A stretch of DNA of 64,000 bases. It comes from Bifidobacterium imperatoris. Lineage in GTDB: Bacteria > Actinomycetota > Actinomycetes > Actinomycetales > Bifidobacteriaceae. The DNA lies in the NCBI RefSeq assembly GCF_002860405.1, contig NZ_NMWV01000016.1, positions 1-64,000 on the forward strand, read 5' to 3'. The position numbers were made by a program, and so were the translations under genes. Shown here one piece after another: positions 35,798 to 44,697 of this stretch. Each line of letters starts with the position of its first letter. Position 1 is the stretch's first letter. The notes beneath the pieces are model-generated. The model saw only the letters and a program-made list of their open reading frames with translations, had not been told where the DNA came from and made no database searches.

Positions 35798-36772
35798 ATG
35801 GATCGTCTGATCGAAGCAATCAATAACGTACAGAACCCATCCGTCGTGGGTCTGGACCCTACCGAAGCACTGGTGCCGCCTCAGGTTGTGGCAAGCTTCG
35901 CCGATGAAGTACGCGACTCGGTGGATTCCCCGGAAGAGCTGCCAGCCGCACAGTTGGCAGTCGCCTACTTCGAATTCAACCGCACCATCATTGATGCGGT
36001 GGCTGATATCGTGCCGGCAGTCAAGCCGCAGATCGCCATGTATGAGGCACTTGGCCCAGCCGGCGTTGACGTCTACACGATGACCTGCGAATACGCCGCC
36101 CAGCAGGGCCTGTATGTGCTCGGCGATGTGAAACGTGGCGATATCGGCTCCACAGCAGCCGCCTACGCGCATCATCTGAACGGTGTGGCCGCCGCTTCGG
36201 CCGATGGCACTGCCTTCGACCCGTGGCACGAGGATGCAGTGACCGTAAACCCGTATCTCGGCACGGATGGCATCACGCCGTTTGTCCAAGCCGCCACCGA
36301 AGCCGACAAGGACATCTTCGTGCTGGTGCGCACCTCCAACCCGTCCTCCAGTGAGCTGCAGATGCTCGATTTGGCGGACGGCAAGAAGGTCTACGAGCAT
36401 GTGGCCGATCTTGTGGAAGGCTGGGGTGCCGAAACCATCGGTGAGCATGGTTACTCCCGCGTCGGTGCCGTGGTTGGTGCCACGCATCCGGAGGAAGGCC
36501 GTGCACTTCGCGCCCGCATGCCGCACACGTTCTTCCTGGTGCCAGGTTACGGCGCTCAGGGCGGTACCGCGCAGGATGTTGCCGGCATGTTCGACGCCGA
36601 TGGCAGTGGTGCTCTTGTCAATTCGTCCCGTGGCATCATCGGTGCATGGAAGAAGAGCGGCAAGTACTCCGAATCCATGAGCGCCGACGAAGCGCTGGAT
36701 TTGGTTGCCGAAAGTGCCCGCCAAGCCGCTCTCGACATGCGCGACGCCCTGCGCATCGCCGTCTATCGCTGA
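35798..36772 (+). CDS. pyrF: Orotidine 5'-phosphate decarboxylase, type 2
   Basis: A 324-residue decarboxylase that makes UMP. It belongs to the long (type 2) subfamily seen in mycobacteria and other actinobacteria. The catalytic Asp-x-Lys-x4-Asp array is in GDVKRGDIGSTA, and NPSVVGLDPT opens the barrel. VPGYGAQGG and NSSRGIIGAW bind phosphate. Start 35798 follows GAAAGGA; the longer in-frame ATG at 35657 lies inside pyrC. It is 17 bases after pyrC. Confidence 0.96.
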   Translation: MDRLIEAINNVQNPSVVGLDPTEALVPPQVVASFADEVRDSVDSPEELPAAQLAVAYFEFNRTIIDAVADIVPAVKPQIAMYEALGPAGVDVYTMTCEYAAQQGLYVLGDVKRGDIGSTAAAYAHHLNGVAAASADGTAFDPWHEDAVTVNPYLGTDGITPFVQAATEADKDIFVLVRTSNPSSSELQMLDLADGKKVYEHVADLVEGWGAETIGEHGYSRVGAVVGATHPEEGRALRARMPHTFFLVPGYGAQGGTAQDVAGMFDADGSGALVNSSRGIIGAWKKSGKYSESMSADEALDLVAESARQAALDMRDALRIAVYR

Positions 36773-36803
36773 TTGGCAGACCAGTACTGAGACAAGGAAT
36801 CTT

Positions 36804-37628
36804 ATGACTACCTTCACTCCAACGCATGATGTGGTGGCTGAAGCCACCGCAGCGGGATTCTTCCCGCCGCGCCACACCGTGGAAGTCACCGCTGTGCGCG
36901 AACTGACCGACCATGTGGTGCGTCTTACCTTCCGTGATGCATTCATCGCGTCCCATGCCAAGCCCGCCCAGTTCGTGAACCTGTTTACGAACGACGATTT
37001 CATGCTGATGCCACGTCCGTTCGGCGTCAGCGAAGTCGAAGGCGATGAAGTCAGTGTGATTTTCGCCGTCATCGGTCACGGCACTGAGCAACTTGCGCAA
37101 CTTGAAGTAGGCGACACGGTGGACGTCCTCGGCCCGCTCGGCCGCGGCTTCAATCTGAAGCAGGACGCCAACTACATCCTCGTCGGTGGTGGCCTTGGCG
37201 TACCTCCGCTGGTGTATGCGGCACAGAAAATCGCCGATATGGCCGGTTCTGTGGCAACCTCCGTCATCGGTTACCGTGACGCCCACTTCGGTGAGGAATT
37301 CGTGTCCCGCTACACCGACCGCTCCTTCAGCATCGATAACGCACAAGGCAATGTCGTCGATCTGCTGAACCAGCTGGAACAATCCGGCGAGCTCTATGTC
37401 ACTGATCATGCGCCGATTATTCTTTCTTGCGGCCCGTTGCCGATGATGAAGGCAGTCGCCGCATGGGCAGCCGAGCGTGATATGCCTGCACAGATGAGCA
37501 TGGAACAGCGCATGGGATGCGGCTACGGCACTTGTGTGTTGTGCACCGTGGACACCGTGGATGGTCGACTCAAAGTCTGCTCCGATGGTCCGGTATTCAC
37601 CCGCGAACAGCTTGGATGGGGGGAGTAA
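36804..37628 (+). CDS. pyrK: Dihydroorotate dehydrogenase electron transfer subunit
   Basis: A 274-residue FAD and [2Fe-2S] protein that passes electrons from the catalytic PyrD to NAD. The FAD-binding segment is MPRPFGVSEVEGD, the NAD-binding Gly-rich loop ILVGGGLGVPPL, and the iron-sulfur cysteines are in GCGYGTCVLC and the late VCSDG. Start 36804 follows ACAAGGAAT. It lies 2 bases before pyrD, as is usual for the type 1B pair. Confidence 0.96.
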   Translation: MTTFTPTHDVVAEATAAGFFPPRHTVEVTAVRELTDHVVRLTFRDAFIASHAKPAQFVNLFTNDDFMLMPRPFGVSEVEGDEVSVIFAVIGHGTEQLAQLEVGDTVDVLGPLGRGFNLKQDANYILVGGGLGVPPLVYAAQKIADMAGSVATSVIGYRDAHFGEEFVSRYTDRSFSIDNAQGNVVDLLNQLEQSGELYVTDHAPIILSCGPLPMMKAVAAWAAERDMPAQMSMEQRMGCGYGTCVLCTVDTVDGRLKVCSDGPVFTREQLGWGE

Positions 37629-37630
37629 CG

Positions 37631-38608
37631 ATGAGCCTTACCACAGCAACGACTGCCGCACGTCCAAACGGCAAGCATATCAACATTTACGAGCCGCATG
37701 AGTGGAAGCACTCCACCCAGGTAGCTGGCGTCACGTGGAAGAACCCGGTCGGCACTGCTTCTGGCACGTTCCAGTACGCTGCTGTCCGCTGGTTCTATGA
37801 TGTGAGCCAACTTGGTGCCGTATGCACCAAGGGTTGTTCTCCGATTCCGTGGGAGGGAAATCCGTCCCCACGTACTGCGGAAGGTCCGGCATCAAATCTC
37901 AACGCCGTAGGCCTGCAGAATCCCGGTGTGGACCACTACCTTGAGGATGACCTGCCCAAGCTGAAAAAGGCTGGGGCAATGGTCATCGCCAACGTGGCTG
38001 GACACTGTGATGACGATTACATGCAGGTAGTCGCCAAGCTCGCCGATTCCGATGCGGACATGCTCGAAATCAACGTCAGCTGCCCGAATGTGACCCACGG
38101 CGGTATGAGTGTCGGCACTGATCCAGTGGCCTTGGCAACGTTGATGGACAAGCTGCGCCCGATGACCGATAAACCGATGATCGTTAAGCTCACGCCGAAC
38201 GTTACCGACATCACCGTGCCGGCTCGCGCAGCCGTGGAGCATGGCGCCGATGCGCTGAGCATGATCAACACCGTGCTTGGCATGAGGCTCAATATCCGCA
38301 CCGGTGAGCCGATCATCGCCAACAAAACCGGTGGAGTCTCCGGCCCGGCCGTGCTTCCCATCGGCATCGCAGCCGTGTACCGTGTGCGTACCGCGCTGCC
38401 GGAGATTCCGATCATCGGTCTCGGTGGCATCGACTCCGGTGAAAAGGCATTGGAATACCTGTATGCCGGCGCGAATGCTGTGGAAGTGGGCGCGGCCGCG
38501 CTCTTTGACCCGGTGGCACCGCTGCGCATCGCTCGAGAATTGGATGACCTGTTGGACGAGCGTCCCGAGCTCGCTGCTAAACTGGCCGCAGGCAAAACTT
38601 GGAGGTAA
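37631..38608 (+). CDS. pyrD: Dihydroorotate dehydrogenase, type 1B catalytic subunit
   Basis: A 325-residue FMN barrel that oxidises dihydroorotate to orotate, partnered with Pyr[15 protein letters not shown] is the N-terminal FMN and substrate loop; [11 protein letters not shown] carries the active-site Cys typical of class 1[13 protein letters not shown] and AVEVGAAAL bind FMN phosphate. The N-terminus is about 20 residues longer than usual. Start 37631 is chosen over an in-frame ATG inside pyrK. The use of the 1B form fits an anaerobe that couples to NAD. Confidence 0.96.
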   Translation: MSLTTATTAARPNGKHINIYEPHEWKHSTQVAGVTWKNPVGTASGTFQYAAVRWFYDVSQLGAVCTKGCSPIPWEGNPSPRTAEGPASNLNAVGLQNPGVDHYLEDDLPKLKKAGAMVIANVAGHCDDDYMQVVAKLADSDADMLEINVSCPNVTHGGMSVGTDPVALATLMDKLRPMTDKPMIVKLTPNVTDITVPARAAVEHGADALSMINTVLGMRLNIRTGEPIIANKTGGVSGPAVLPIGIAAVYRVRTALPEIPIIGLGGIDSGEKALEYLYAGANAVEVGAAALFDPVAPLRIARELDDLLDERPELAAKLAAGKTWR

Positions 38609-38613
38609 ATGCT

Positions 38614-39309
38614 ATGGCAGAAACGCTTGCACATCGTTTTACGGAATTCCTGCTGGAATCCAACGCATTGAAGTTCGGCGACTTCACGCTGAAGTCCGGC
38701 CGCCAGAGCCCGTACTTCATCAACGCCGGCGCCTTCGACGACGGTAAGAAGATCGCGACTCTTGGCACCTTCTACGCTGAGAAGATCAGCCAGGCCATCG
38801 TGCACAATACGATTCCGCGCGACATCGACACCGTGTTCGGCCCGGCCTACAAGGGCATTCCGCTGGCCGTCTCCACCGCCATCGCACTGACCGCGGGCCA
38901 TAACATGACCGTCGGTTACACCTTCGACCGCAAGGAGAAGAAGGACCACGGTGACGGCGGTTGGATGGTCGGCACTCCGCTCACTGACGGCATGAAGGTG
39001 CTGCTCGTGGACGATGTGATGACCGCCGGCACCGCAGTGCGCGAAGTCATCCCGAAGCTCAAGGCCGAAGCCAACGTCGAAGTCGTGGGCCTGGTGCTGT
39101 CCGTTGATCGTATGGAGAAGACCAAGGATTCCGACCTGTCCGCCGTCAAGGCTGTGGAACAGGAGTTCGGCTTCCCGGTGCTCGCCATCGCCAACGTGCG
39201 CGAGATCTTCGATGCCGCCGCCAAGATGAAGAAGGCCGACGGCACCCCGTTGCTTGACCACGATATCAAGCAACGCGCCGACGCTTACCTCGAACAGTAC
39301 GGCGCATGA
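38614..39309 (+). CDS. pyrE: Orotate phosphoribosyltransferase
   Basis: A 231-residue enzyme that adds PRPP to orotate. The PRPP-binding motif is [27 protein letters not shown] is the orotate-side N-terminal motif, and [10 protein letters not shown] is the flexible catalytic loop. GGAGG precedes the ATG with 7-base spacing; ATG 38599 is rejected because it would overlap that site. It ends the pyrBICFKDE operon; a clear rho-independent terminator follows. Confidence 0.97.
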   Translation: MAETLAHRFTEFLLESNALKFGDFTLKSGRQSPYFINAGAFDDGKKIATLGTFYAEKISQAIVHNTIPRDIDTVFGPAYKGIPLAVSTAIALTAGHNMTVGYTFDRKEKKDHGDGGWMVGTPLTDGMKVLLVDDVMTAGTAVREVIPKLKAEANVEVVGLVLSVDRMEKTKDSDLSAVKAVEQEFGFPVLAIANVREIFDAAAKMKKADGTPLLDHDIKQRADAYLEQYGA

Positions 39310-39344
39310 TCGTGTAACGGCATTCGCTGTTTCACCACCATTGG

Positions 39345-39372
39345 AAACGCTCCTTGTACAAGGAGCGTTTTT
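39345..39372 (+). terminator. Rho-independent terminator of the pyr operon
   Basis: Arms AAACGCTCCTT (39345-39355) and AAGGAGCGTTT (39360-39370) form a perfect 11-bp stem around GTAC, running into TTTTT. Confidence 0.93.
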
Positions 39373-39432
39373 CATTTACGGGACTATTATGAACATGCAC
39401 ACGTTTTACAGTGCAATGAAGGGGCGATGACC

Positions 39433-39621
39433 ATGGAAATAATGATTGCGGTTCTGGCGATAATCGTAATGGCGCTGTCGTATTTCTCAGGCATGCAGCA
39501 TGCCATTGACTCTAAAGCGGACAAGCTGGCGAAAGGTGGGACTCTCGACAGGCAGAATGCCAAGGGAATGCGAGAACTTGCCGACAAGGTTGATGTGCAC
39601 AAGTATTATCCGTCGATATGA
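39433..39621 (+). CDS. Small membrane-anchored hypothetical protein
   Basis: A 62-residue protein with one N-terminal hydrophobic helix (MEIMIAVLAIIVMALSYF) and a charged cytoplasmic or external tail ending DKVDVHKYYPSI. GAAGGGG lies 8 bases before ATG 39433; ATG 39427 in frame would be too close to that site. It is flanked by terminators on both sides, so it appears to be a single-gene transcript. No known family is recognised. Features of a real gene are the ribosome-binding site, the helix and the terminator. Confidence 0.65.
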   Translation: MEIMIAVLAIIVMALSYFSGMQHAIDSKADKLAKGGTLDRQNAKGMRELADKVDVHKYYPSI

Positions 39622-39647
39622 TGATGCGGCGCTTTGAACGCATTGCA

Positions 39648-39683
39648 GTAAAGGGAGGTTTTCGTTGAAAATCCTCCCTTTAC
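39648..39683 (+). terminator. Terminator after the small membrane protein gene
   Basis: GTAAAGGGAGG (39648-39658) pairs perfectly with CCTCCCTTTAC (39673-39683); the loop side is TTTTC/GAAAA. Followed by TTGCTTA. Confidence 0.8.
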
Positions 39684-39710
39684 TTGCTTAAGCTATACAA
39701 GGAAATTGCC

Positions 39711-40853
39711 ATGGGAAACATCACGGATGATATTCGGGAGCATTTTGGTACCTTTGCCGAGCTGTCGTTTAACGAGACGGATAGTCTGGCGTTAGCGCAG
39801 CTGGCGTATGCGCGTATGCCGGATAATGTGCCGCAATATCAGGTGGATCCACAGGTAGCAGCTGAATCTGTAGAACAATCATCAATGCTGATGGTTTCCA
39901 TTCGCGATTTACTACGAGCCGAATGCTATGACGCGATGTTCGGCAAGGTCTGGTCGCCGCAGATGAACGTGGATTTGCTGCGTGCGATGTGCGAAAACCC
40001 GCGCTGGCGGAACCTCCGTGTTGGCGAATACGTGGATGAATTCGATCCGGAAACCACCAAACAGTTCTCGGCATGCACGTTCGCACTTGGTGACGCAGCC
40101 AACACCCTGTATGTATCGTTCCGTGGCACCGACAGTTCCATCGTCGGCTGGAAAGAGGATTTCACAATGGCCTTTCGCAGACCGGTCGCCTCACAGGAAT
40201 CCGCAACGGAATACCTCATCAATGTGGCTCACCGCTGGGGTGGCCCCATTATGGTTGGCGGCCATTCCAAAGGCGGCAATCTCGCGGTATATGCCGCCGC
40301 TTGTGCGCCAAAAGAAATCCAGAATCGTATCACCGCGGTTTTCTCGCATGACGGCCCTGGTTTTGACGATGATTTCTTTGCCCTGCCTGGTTTCAAACGC
40401 ATCGAATCCAAAGTGTGCAAATCGGTGCCCGGCTCCTCGATTATCGGCATGCTGTTCGAAACCCGAGAACAGTTGAGCGATGGTTACACAGTGGTCAATA
40501 GTGACGGCATTGGCATCATGCAGCACTTCGCCTTGCACTGGCAGGTTAATCATGGCCAATTCGTCCAAGCTGAAGGGCTCACATCCAGCGCTCAATATCT
40601 TGCGCGCACGGTCAACGGTTGGATGGCAAGATTCGATGACGAGCATCGCCGCCGGTTCATCGAAAATCTCTTTGCAATATTCGAGGCCAGTGGATATAAG
40701 ACCTTTGGCGAGTTGACTTCACACTTGTCGCAATCGTTGCCGTTGATGCTTGCTGCCGCCCGCAATATTGATGTGGAAGATCGCGATGTGATGATTGAAG
40801 TGGTCAAAGGATTCGCTGCAACCGCTGCCAGCGCGATGTTACCCATCAAGTAG
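39711..40853 (+). CDS. Lipase-like alpha/beta hydrolase, Mbeg1-like (DUF2974)
   Basis: A 380-residue protein without signal peptide. The nucleophile elbow is GGHSKGGNLAVYAA, preceded by VSFRGTDSSIVGWKEDF, the pattern of the Mbeg1-like DUF2974 family of lipase-fold proteins. A downstream Asp and His (SHDGPGFDDDF and MQHFALHW) may complete the triad. Members are widespread in Firmicutes and bifidobacteria without a proven substrate. Start 39711 follows ACAAGGAAATT. A pair of membrane proteins follows after 89 bases on the same strand. Confidence 0.87.
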   Translation: MGNITDDIREHFGTFAELSFNETDSLALAQLAYARMPDNVPQYQVDPQVAAESVEQSSMLMVSIRDLLRAECYDAMFGKVWSPQMNVDLLRAMCENPRWRNLRVGEYVDEFDPETTKQFSACTFALGDAANTLYVSFRGTDSSIVGWKEDFTMAFRRPVASQESATEYLINVAHRWGGPIMVGGHSKGGNLAVYAAACAPKEIQNRITAVFSHDGPGFDDDFFALPGFKRIESKVCKSVPGSSIIGMLFETREQLSDGYTVVNSDGIGIMQHFALHWQVNHGQFVQAEGLTSSAQYLARTVNGWMARFDDEHRRRFIENLFAIFEASGYKTFGELTSHLSQSLPLMLAAARNIDVEDRDVMIEVVKGFAATAASAMLPIK

Positions 40854-40942
40854 CGCATCGATTGATACAGACTGTTGATGTTGAAAATGAACTTTAGGTG
40901 ACTAAGCCCATATCCTGATTATTGCCTCAGTACAGTGGAAGT

Positions 40943-41641
40943 ATGAGGGAAGGTTCCAGATTCTGGCGCATAGTTGGGCTAGCTGCGGCAATTATTGCAG
41001 CGCTGGCAGTGACGTTTGCAGCAGCATTCGTTATCGGACGTGCCACCAAAGATCCCACCACGGATCAAACATATATCGCATTGGCTCAGAAGACAAAGAA
41101 AGTCAAGGGCGAGACCGCTGAGAATCGCAAGAAAACCAAAGATCTGACCGAGCAGCGCGACGCTTTACGCAAGAAAGTAGTCGAGCAGCAGAAGCAGCTT
41201 GATGAAGACAAGAAGCTCTACCAACAGTATGCGGCAGATGTTCAGGACGGTCAGCCTGGACTGATTGTGGAATCAATCAGCCCAGATATCGACCCGTGGT
41301 ACACCGAATTAGGTGGAGGCTTTGACCTGTACTATTACCCTAAAATTACTGTGCGGAACAGTACTGGACATGTGATGTTTGGTGCCTATGTGGATTACCA
41401 AATCATTGGCAAAGATGGTGCGGTGCTTGCCGGTGACGAAAGTGCCTCTGCATCAAATATCGTCGTCTACCCTGGCAAGACAGTGGTGGTGGAGGACATG
41501 GTCAAAGATGCGGGATTCTCCGGTGCCACCATCAAGCCAACGAAATACGAGGCAACAATAGCAAACACCAAGTATCCTAATTCAACAAAAGGAATCGATG
41601 GTCAATACACCGGTGACGTTAAGACGGCGGTGATTCCATGA
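40943..41641 (+). CDS. Membrane-anchored coiled-coil protein with beta-sandwich-like C-terminus (first of a pair)
   Basis: A 232-residue protein with one N-terminal membrane helix (about 8-33), a charged coiled coil (about 50-100: TAENRKKTKDLTEQRDALRKK and on), and a C-terminal domain with the spacing of FxLYD-like immunoglobulin folds (KITVRNSTGHVMFGAYVDYQI...VVYPGKTVVVEDM). The topology predicts an extracellular C-terminus. ATG 40943 is chosen after GTGGAAG; a TTG 21 bases upstream is possible. Its stop overlaps the next gene's ATG (ATGA), and the next product has the same architecture, so they may form a heteromer. Function unknown. Confidence 0.8.
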   Translation: MREGSRFWRIVGLAAAIIAALAVTFAAAFVIGRATKDPTTDQTYIALAQKTKKVKGETAENRKKTKDLTEQRDALRKKVVEQQKQLDEDKKLYQQYAADVQDGQPGLIVESISPDIDPWYTELGGGFDLYYYPKITVRNSTGHVMFGAYVDYQIIGKDGAVLAGDESASASNIVVYPGKTVVVEDMVKDAGFSGATIKPTKYEATIANTKYPNSTKGIDGQYTGDVKTAVIP

Positions 41642-42504
41642 GCGATGAGCAGTCACAGCTCGACGACGCTAAGATGCCGAGGAAGGCAAACGGCGAAGGC
41701 CGTCAGTCTAATAACAGCAACAAGCAATGGCATCCATTCCTGCGTGAACGAGACATTTACAATCAGACTATCTCAAGTCGATTCTTCGATGTTTGCGATG
41801 ATGCCATCAACACTGCGAAATCGATGATTGCGCATGATGAGAGTGGTTTATTAGCTCGACGACTTGCGGTGGGAGCACGAATATTGACGGCTTTGGCATG
41901 CGTTGCCGCCCTGATAGGCATAGGCATTACCGGATGGAATATGGGCGGCCGTTCCGTAGTCGTCCAAGAAAGCCCGCAATACCGTAAAGAAGCCGAGAAC
42001 CTGAAATGGGCGAACAGTGATCTCGAGGAATCAAAGCAGGATGTGAACAATCGGCAACGTCAGTTGCGCGAAGCGGGAAGTCAGGTCGATCAGCTCAAAC
42101 GAGACCAGGAAAAGTATGGACAGTTGATTCAGGAGATTAAACAGGCCCAGCAACAGTCCGAGACTCCGGTGCTGACGGTGACCGTAATCGGTGATATCTT
42201 ACAGCGGTCAACGTTTTCATATCATGTGCCGATTACGGTGCATAATAATTCGCAAAGTGCATTGACATTTTTTGAGGTGTATTACCAGGCCGTGGATGGT
42301 GCGGGCAATGTAGTGGATGCAGGCTATGCAGTGGGCAGCAGTGGCACTACATGTGAACCGAATGCTGATTGTGAGGTCACGACGTACAGTAATTACAGTC
42401 CAGCAGGTACACGAATCGTTCCCACGTTTTGGAGCACTAACACTGCAAGCAGTGATTCCCAGTTTGGCAGATATGGTGCCGATGTGGTGAGTAGGCAGTT
42501 CTGA
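41638..42504 (+). CDS. Membrane-anchored coiled-coil protein with beta-sandwich-like C-terminus (second of a pair)
   Basis: A 288-residue protein with a longer cytoplasmic N-terminus (about 80 polar residues), one membrane helix (ILTALACVAALIGIGITGW, about 83-101), a coiled coil (about 115-175) and a C-terminal beta-rich domain (VPITVHNNSQSALTFFEVYY...) with two Cys (TCEPNADCE) that may form a disulfide outside the cell. The helix/coil/beta layout repeats that of the upstream gene, from which it is separated by a 4-base ATGA overlap. No family with a known role is recognised. A strong terminator follows. Confidence 0.82.
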   Translation: MSDEQSQLDDAKMPRKANGEGRQSNNSNKQWHPFLRERDIYNQTISSRFFDVCDDAINTAKSMIAHDESGLLARRLAVGARILTALACVAALIGIGITGWNMGGRSVVVQESPQYRKEAENLKWANSDLEESKQDVNNRQRQLREAGSQVDQLKRDQEKYGQLIQEIKQAQQQSETPVLTVTVIGDILQRSTFSYHVPITVHNNSQSALTFFEVYYQAVDGAGNVVDAGYAVGSSGTTCEPNADCEVTTYSNYSPAGTRIVPTFWSTNTASSDSQFGRYGADVVSRQF

Positions 42505-42512
42505 AAAGCAAC

Positions 42513-42543
42513 GTGGCTTCCTTTTCCTGGAAAAGGAAGCCAC
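42513..42543. terminator. Bidirectional terminator between the coiled-coil pair and the LysR gene
   Basis: Perfect 13-bp stem GTGGCTTCCTTTT / AAAAGGAAGCCAC around CCTGG, with T/A-rich flanks. It lies between convergent genes. Confidence 0.9.
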
Positions 42544-42567
42544 GAATAAAAGCGTGAATGATGGCGC

Positions 42568-43491
42568 TTAGTCGATGAGTTTGTAGCCGTGATCGGCAAC
42601 CACGGACTTGAGCTTGTCGAGGTAGGTTTCGGCGGCCTTGGAGAGCTTGGCGCGCTCGTTGGTGATCCAGCCGACCAGCATGGTTTCGTCGGAGTCGAGC
42701 GGAACCGTGACGATCTTCTCATTGTTGAGATCGCCGTTGTCGATGCCGGTGCACACGGTGTAACCGTTGAGACCGATGATGAAGTTCAGGATTGTGGCGC
42801 GGTCGGTCACATTGATTTGCTTGGGGGAGTACTCTGGCCAGACGGCTTCCTCGTAGAAGTAGAAGGAGCCCTCCTCGCCCTGCTCGTACTGAATGAACGG
42901 GTACGGCTTCAGATCCTCCATCGTAATGAGTTTCTTGGCGGCAAGCGGGTTGTTGCGTGAGATGAACACATGCAGCGGGGCGCGGAACAGCGGGTGGAAT
43001 TCCAAATGCTTTTCACGCAGCAGCTTGCCAATCACATCCTTGTTGAAATCAGACAGGTACAGAATGCCGATTTCGGACTGCATGTTGGCAACCTGGTTGA
43101 TGATGTCGCGCGTGCGGGTCTCACGAATGGTGAACTCGTATTCGTCGGATTTGATGGAGTTGATCATCTCCACGAATGCCTCGACGGCGAACATGTAATG
43201 CTGGGTGGAGACCTGGCACAGCTGCTTGCGTGGCTTGGCGTGCTTGTAGCGCTCTTCCAAAAGGTCGGCCTGATCGAGCACTTGGCGAGCGTAGGTCAAG
43301 AATTCCGCACCATCCACAGTTAGGGCAATGCCTTGGGAGGAACGGGTGAAGATTTCGATGCCGAGCTCGTTTTCCAGTTCCTTCACGGAGGAGCTCAGTG
43401 CCGGCTGGGAGACGTAAAGGGCATGGGATGCCTCGTTCATCGAACCGCATTCGACGATTTTCACGATGTATTTCAGCTGAAGCAGAGTCAT
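42568..43491 (-). CDS. LysR-family transcriptional regulator
   Basis: A 307-residue regulator. The N-terminal winged helix-turn-helix is clear (LKYIVKIVECGSMNEASHAL then YVSQPALSSSVKELENELG), followed by a linker helix and a two-lobed effector domain similar to CysB/CynR-type periplasmic-binding folds. No target is adjacent in the usual divergent arrangement: the divergent neighbour is a small XRE regulator. The inducer and regulon are unknown. The gene is convergent with the coiled-coil pair. Confidence 0.94.
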   Translation of the reverse strand: MTLLQLKYIVKIVECGSMNEASHALYVSQPALSSSVKELENELGIEIFTRSSQGIALTVDGAEFLTYARQVLDQADLLEERYKHAKPRKQLCQVSTQHYMFAVEAFVEMINSIKSDEYEFTIRETRTRDIINQVANMQSEIGILYLSDFNKDVIGKLLREKHLEFHPLFRAPLHVFISRNNPLAAKKLITMEDLKPYPFIQYEQGEEGSFYFYEEAVWPEYSPKQINVTDRATILNFIIGLNGYTVCTGIDNGDLNNEKIVTVPLDSDETMLVGWITNERAKLSKAAETYLDKLKSVVADHGYKLID

Positions 43492-43636
43492 AAATCACAG
43501 TTATATCAGCGAGGCTGGCCGTTTGCTGAGGTTATACCAAGGTTTTCCACAATGGCTGGCGAATAGTGAGATAAACAGTCAATTCTGCCTATAATGACTG
43601 TGTTTTGGTTATGCATTGTCGCATAAGGGGGTAGTG

Positions 43637-43864
43637 GTGGTTGATAAGGATTATGTGTACCCTGAAGTGGGTGAAGCGTTGCGCAAAGCCCGTGAAGATG
43701 CGGGTATGAGCCAGGATCAGCTGGCGGAGAGCTCTGGCATTTCACGCATCACCATTAGCCGCATCGAACAGGCGCATATTAACCCTTCATTCCGTTCCTT
43801 GGAAGCCTTGGCACAAGGGATGGGTCGCAAACTGACGATCAGCTTTGACGCATGTGATGAATAA
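43637..43864 (+). CDS. XRE-family helix-turn-helix regulator, single domain
   Basis: A 75-residue DNA-binding protein consisting almost only of an XRE/Cro helix-turn-helix: GEALRKAREDAGMSQDQLAE, then SSGISRITISRIEQ and PSFRSLEALAQGMGRKL. GTG 43637 is chosen because AAGGGGG lies 5 bases upstream; GTG 43634 and TTG 43616 are alternatives. A TATAAT at 43590-43595 could be its -10. No toxin-like partner gene is next to it, so it is not obviously an antitoxin. Two palindromes follow. Confidence 0.85.
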   Translation: MVDKDYVYPEVGEALRKAREDAGMSQDQLAESSGISRITISRIEQAHINPSFRSLEALAQGMGRKLTISFDACDE

Positions 43865-43916
43865 TCCTTTGTATGTTCGCGCAATACACGGTGGCCGCGC
43901 GAACAAACAAAGGATT
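43863..43916. repeat. Intergenic palindrome, TTTGTATGTTCGC family, copy 1
   Basis: 20-base arms 43863-43882 and 43897-43916 pair at 19 of 20 positions (AATCCTTTGTATGTTCGCGC on the left). It overlaps the last bases of the XRE gene stop and lies between convergent genes. Confidence 0.85.
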
Positions 43917-43931
43917 TTGGCGTTGAAAACG

Positions 43932-43974
43932 TTTGTATGTTCGCACGGGGTTGGTTGTTGCGCGAACATACAAA
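43932..43974. repeat. Intergenic palindrome, TTTGTATGTTCGC family, copy 2
   Basis: Perfect 13-base arms TTTGTATGTTCGC (43932-43944) and GCGAACATACAAA (43962-43974). Same sequence family as the adjacent copy 1, which may have arisen by duplication. Confidence 0.85.
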
Positions 43975-44008
43975 GGAAATAGGGCGATTCAGTTGACGCA
44001 GCTGCCGA

Positions 44009-44638
44009 TTACAGCTGCACGCCGAGCTGAGCGAGGCTGTCGCGGGCCGCAACGGCACCCCCAAACAGCACGCCGTGAATGCCGACCTCGTTAGCGCCAA
44101 CAATGTTCTTGGCGGTATCGTCAAAGAAGACGCACTGTTCGGCTTTCAATCCGAAACGATTCAATGCCAGCTCGTAGATGTCCGCGTTCGGCTTATGCAT
44201 TTTTTCGGCACCGGAAACCACGGTGCCTTCCAGCAGTTGCTCCAGGCGCGGGAACTTCTCGAATGCCAAGTGGAAGGTCTCGTGAGACCAGTTCGTCAAA
44301 CCCCATACGCCGTAACCATGTGCCTTCAGATCAGCGAGCAGCTCGACCATGCCTGGCAGCGTGCGAGGCAGGGCATCCGCGTAATGATTGATGTAGTACT
44401 TGAAGATCTGGGCGATATCTTCGCCTTGTTCACGTACTACGTCTGGGTAGATGTCGGCAAAATCCTCGCCGGCGTCCATACGATCTTCGTAGTGGAAGAA
44501 TCCGTGCGGATCGTCAGGCGCGCAGATGGCGGTTACCACGTCGTCAGGGAACTTACCTTCCAGACAGGCGCGAGTGTTCCAATCCAGCAGTACGCCGCAG
44601 AAATCAAAAATCACATCAGTGATGGGGGAGTTAGCCAT
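44009..44638 (-). CDS. HAD-superfamily hydrolase, YihX-like
   Basis: A 209-residue HAD-IA hydrolase. Motif I is IFDFCGVLLDW (nucleophile Asp, with Cys where other members have Asp, Gly or Asn), motif II WGLTNWS, motif III Lys in EKMHKPNAD, and motif IV VFFDDTAKNI. The set matches the YihX/epoxide-hydrolase-N-like branch, which dephosphorylates glucose-1-phosphate in E. coli; the substrate here is open. It lies downstream of nnr on the same strand, 59 bases away. Confidence 0.88.
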   Translation of the reverse strand: MANSPITDVIFDFCGVLLDWNTRACLEGKFPDDVVTAICAPDDPHGFFHYEDRMDAGEDFADIYPDVVREQGEDIAQIFKYYINHYADALPRTLPGMVELLADLKAHGYGVWGLTNWSHETFHLAFEKFPRLEQLLEGTVVSGAEKMHKPNADIYELALNRFGLKAEQCVFFDDTAKNIVGANEVGIHGVLFGGAVAARDSLAQLGVQL

Positions 44639-44697
44639 TGAAGCTCCTCAGAGATGAAGGGAACGGTATTTGGTTTCAGTGTACTTTGCGACAAGGG

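Noticed and set aside
35390..37072. Open frame of 560 codons antisense to pyrC, pyrF and pyrK
   Set aside because: It crosses three coupled operon genes and resembles nothing; explained by codon bias of the plus-strand genes.
43637..43864. XRE protein as an antitoxin of a toxin-antitoxin pair
   Set aside because: No small toxin-like gene adjoins it; neighbours are a LysR regulator and a HAD hydrolase.
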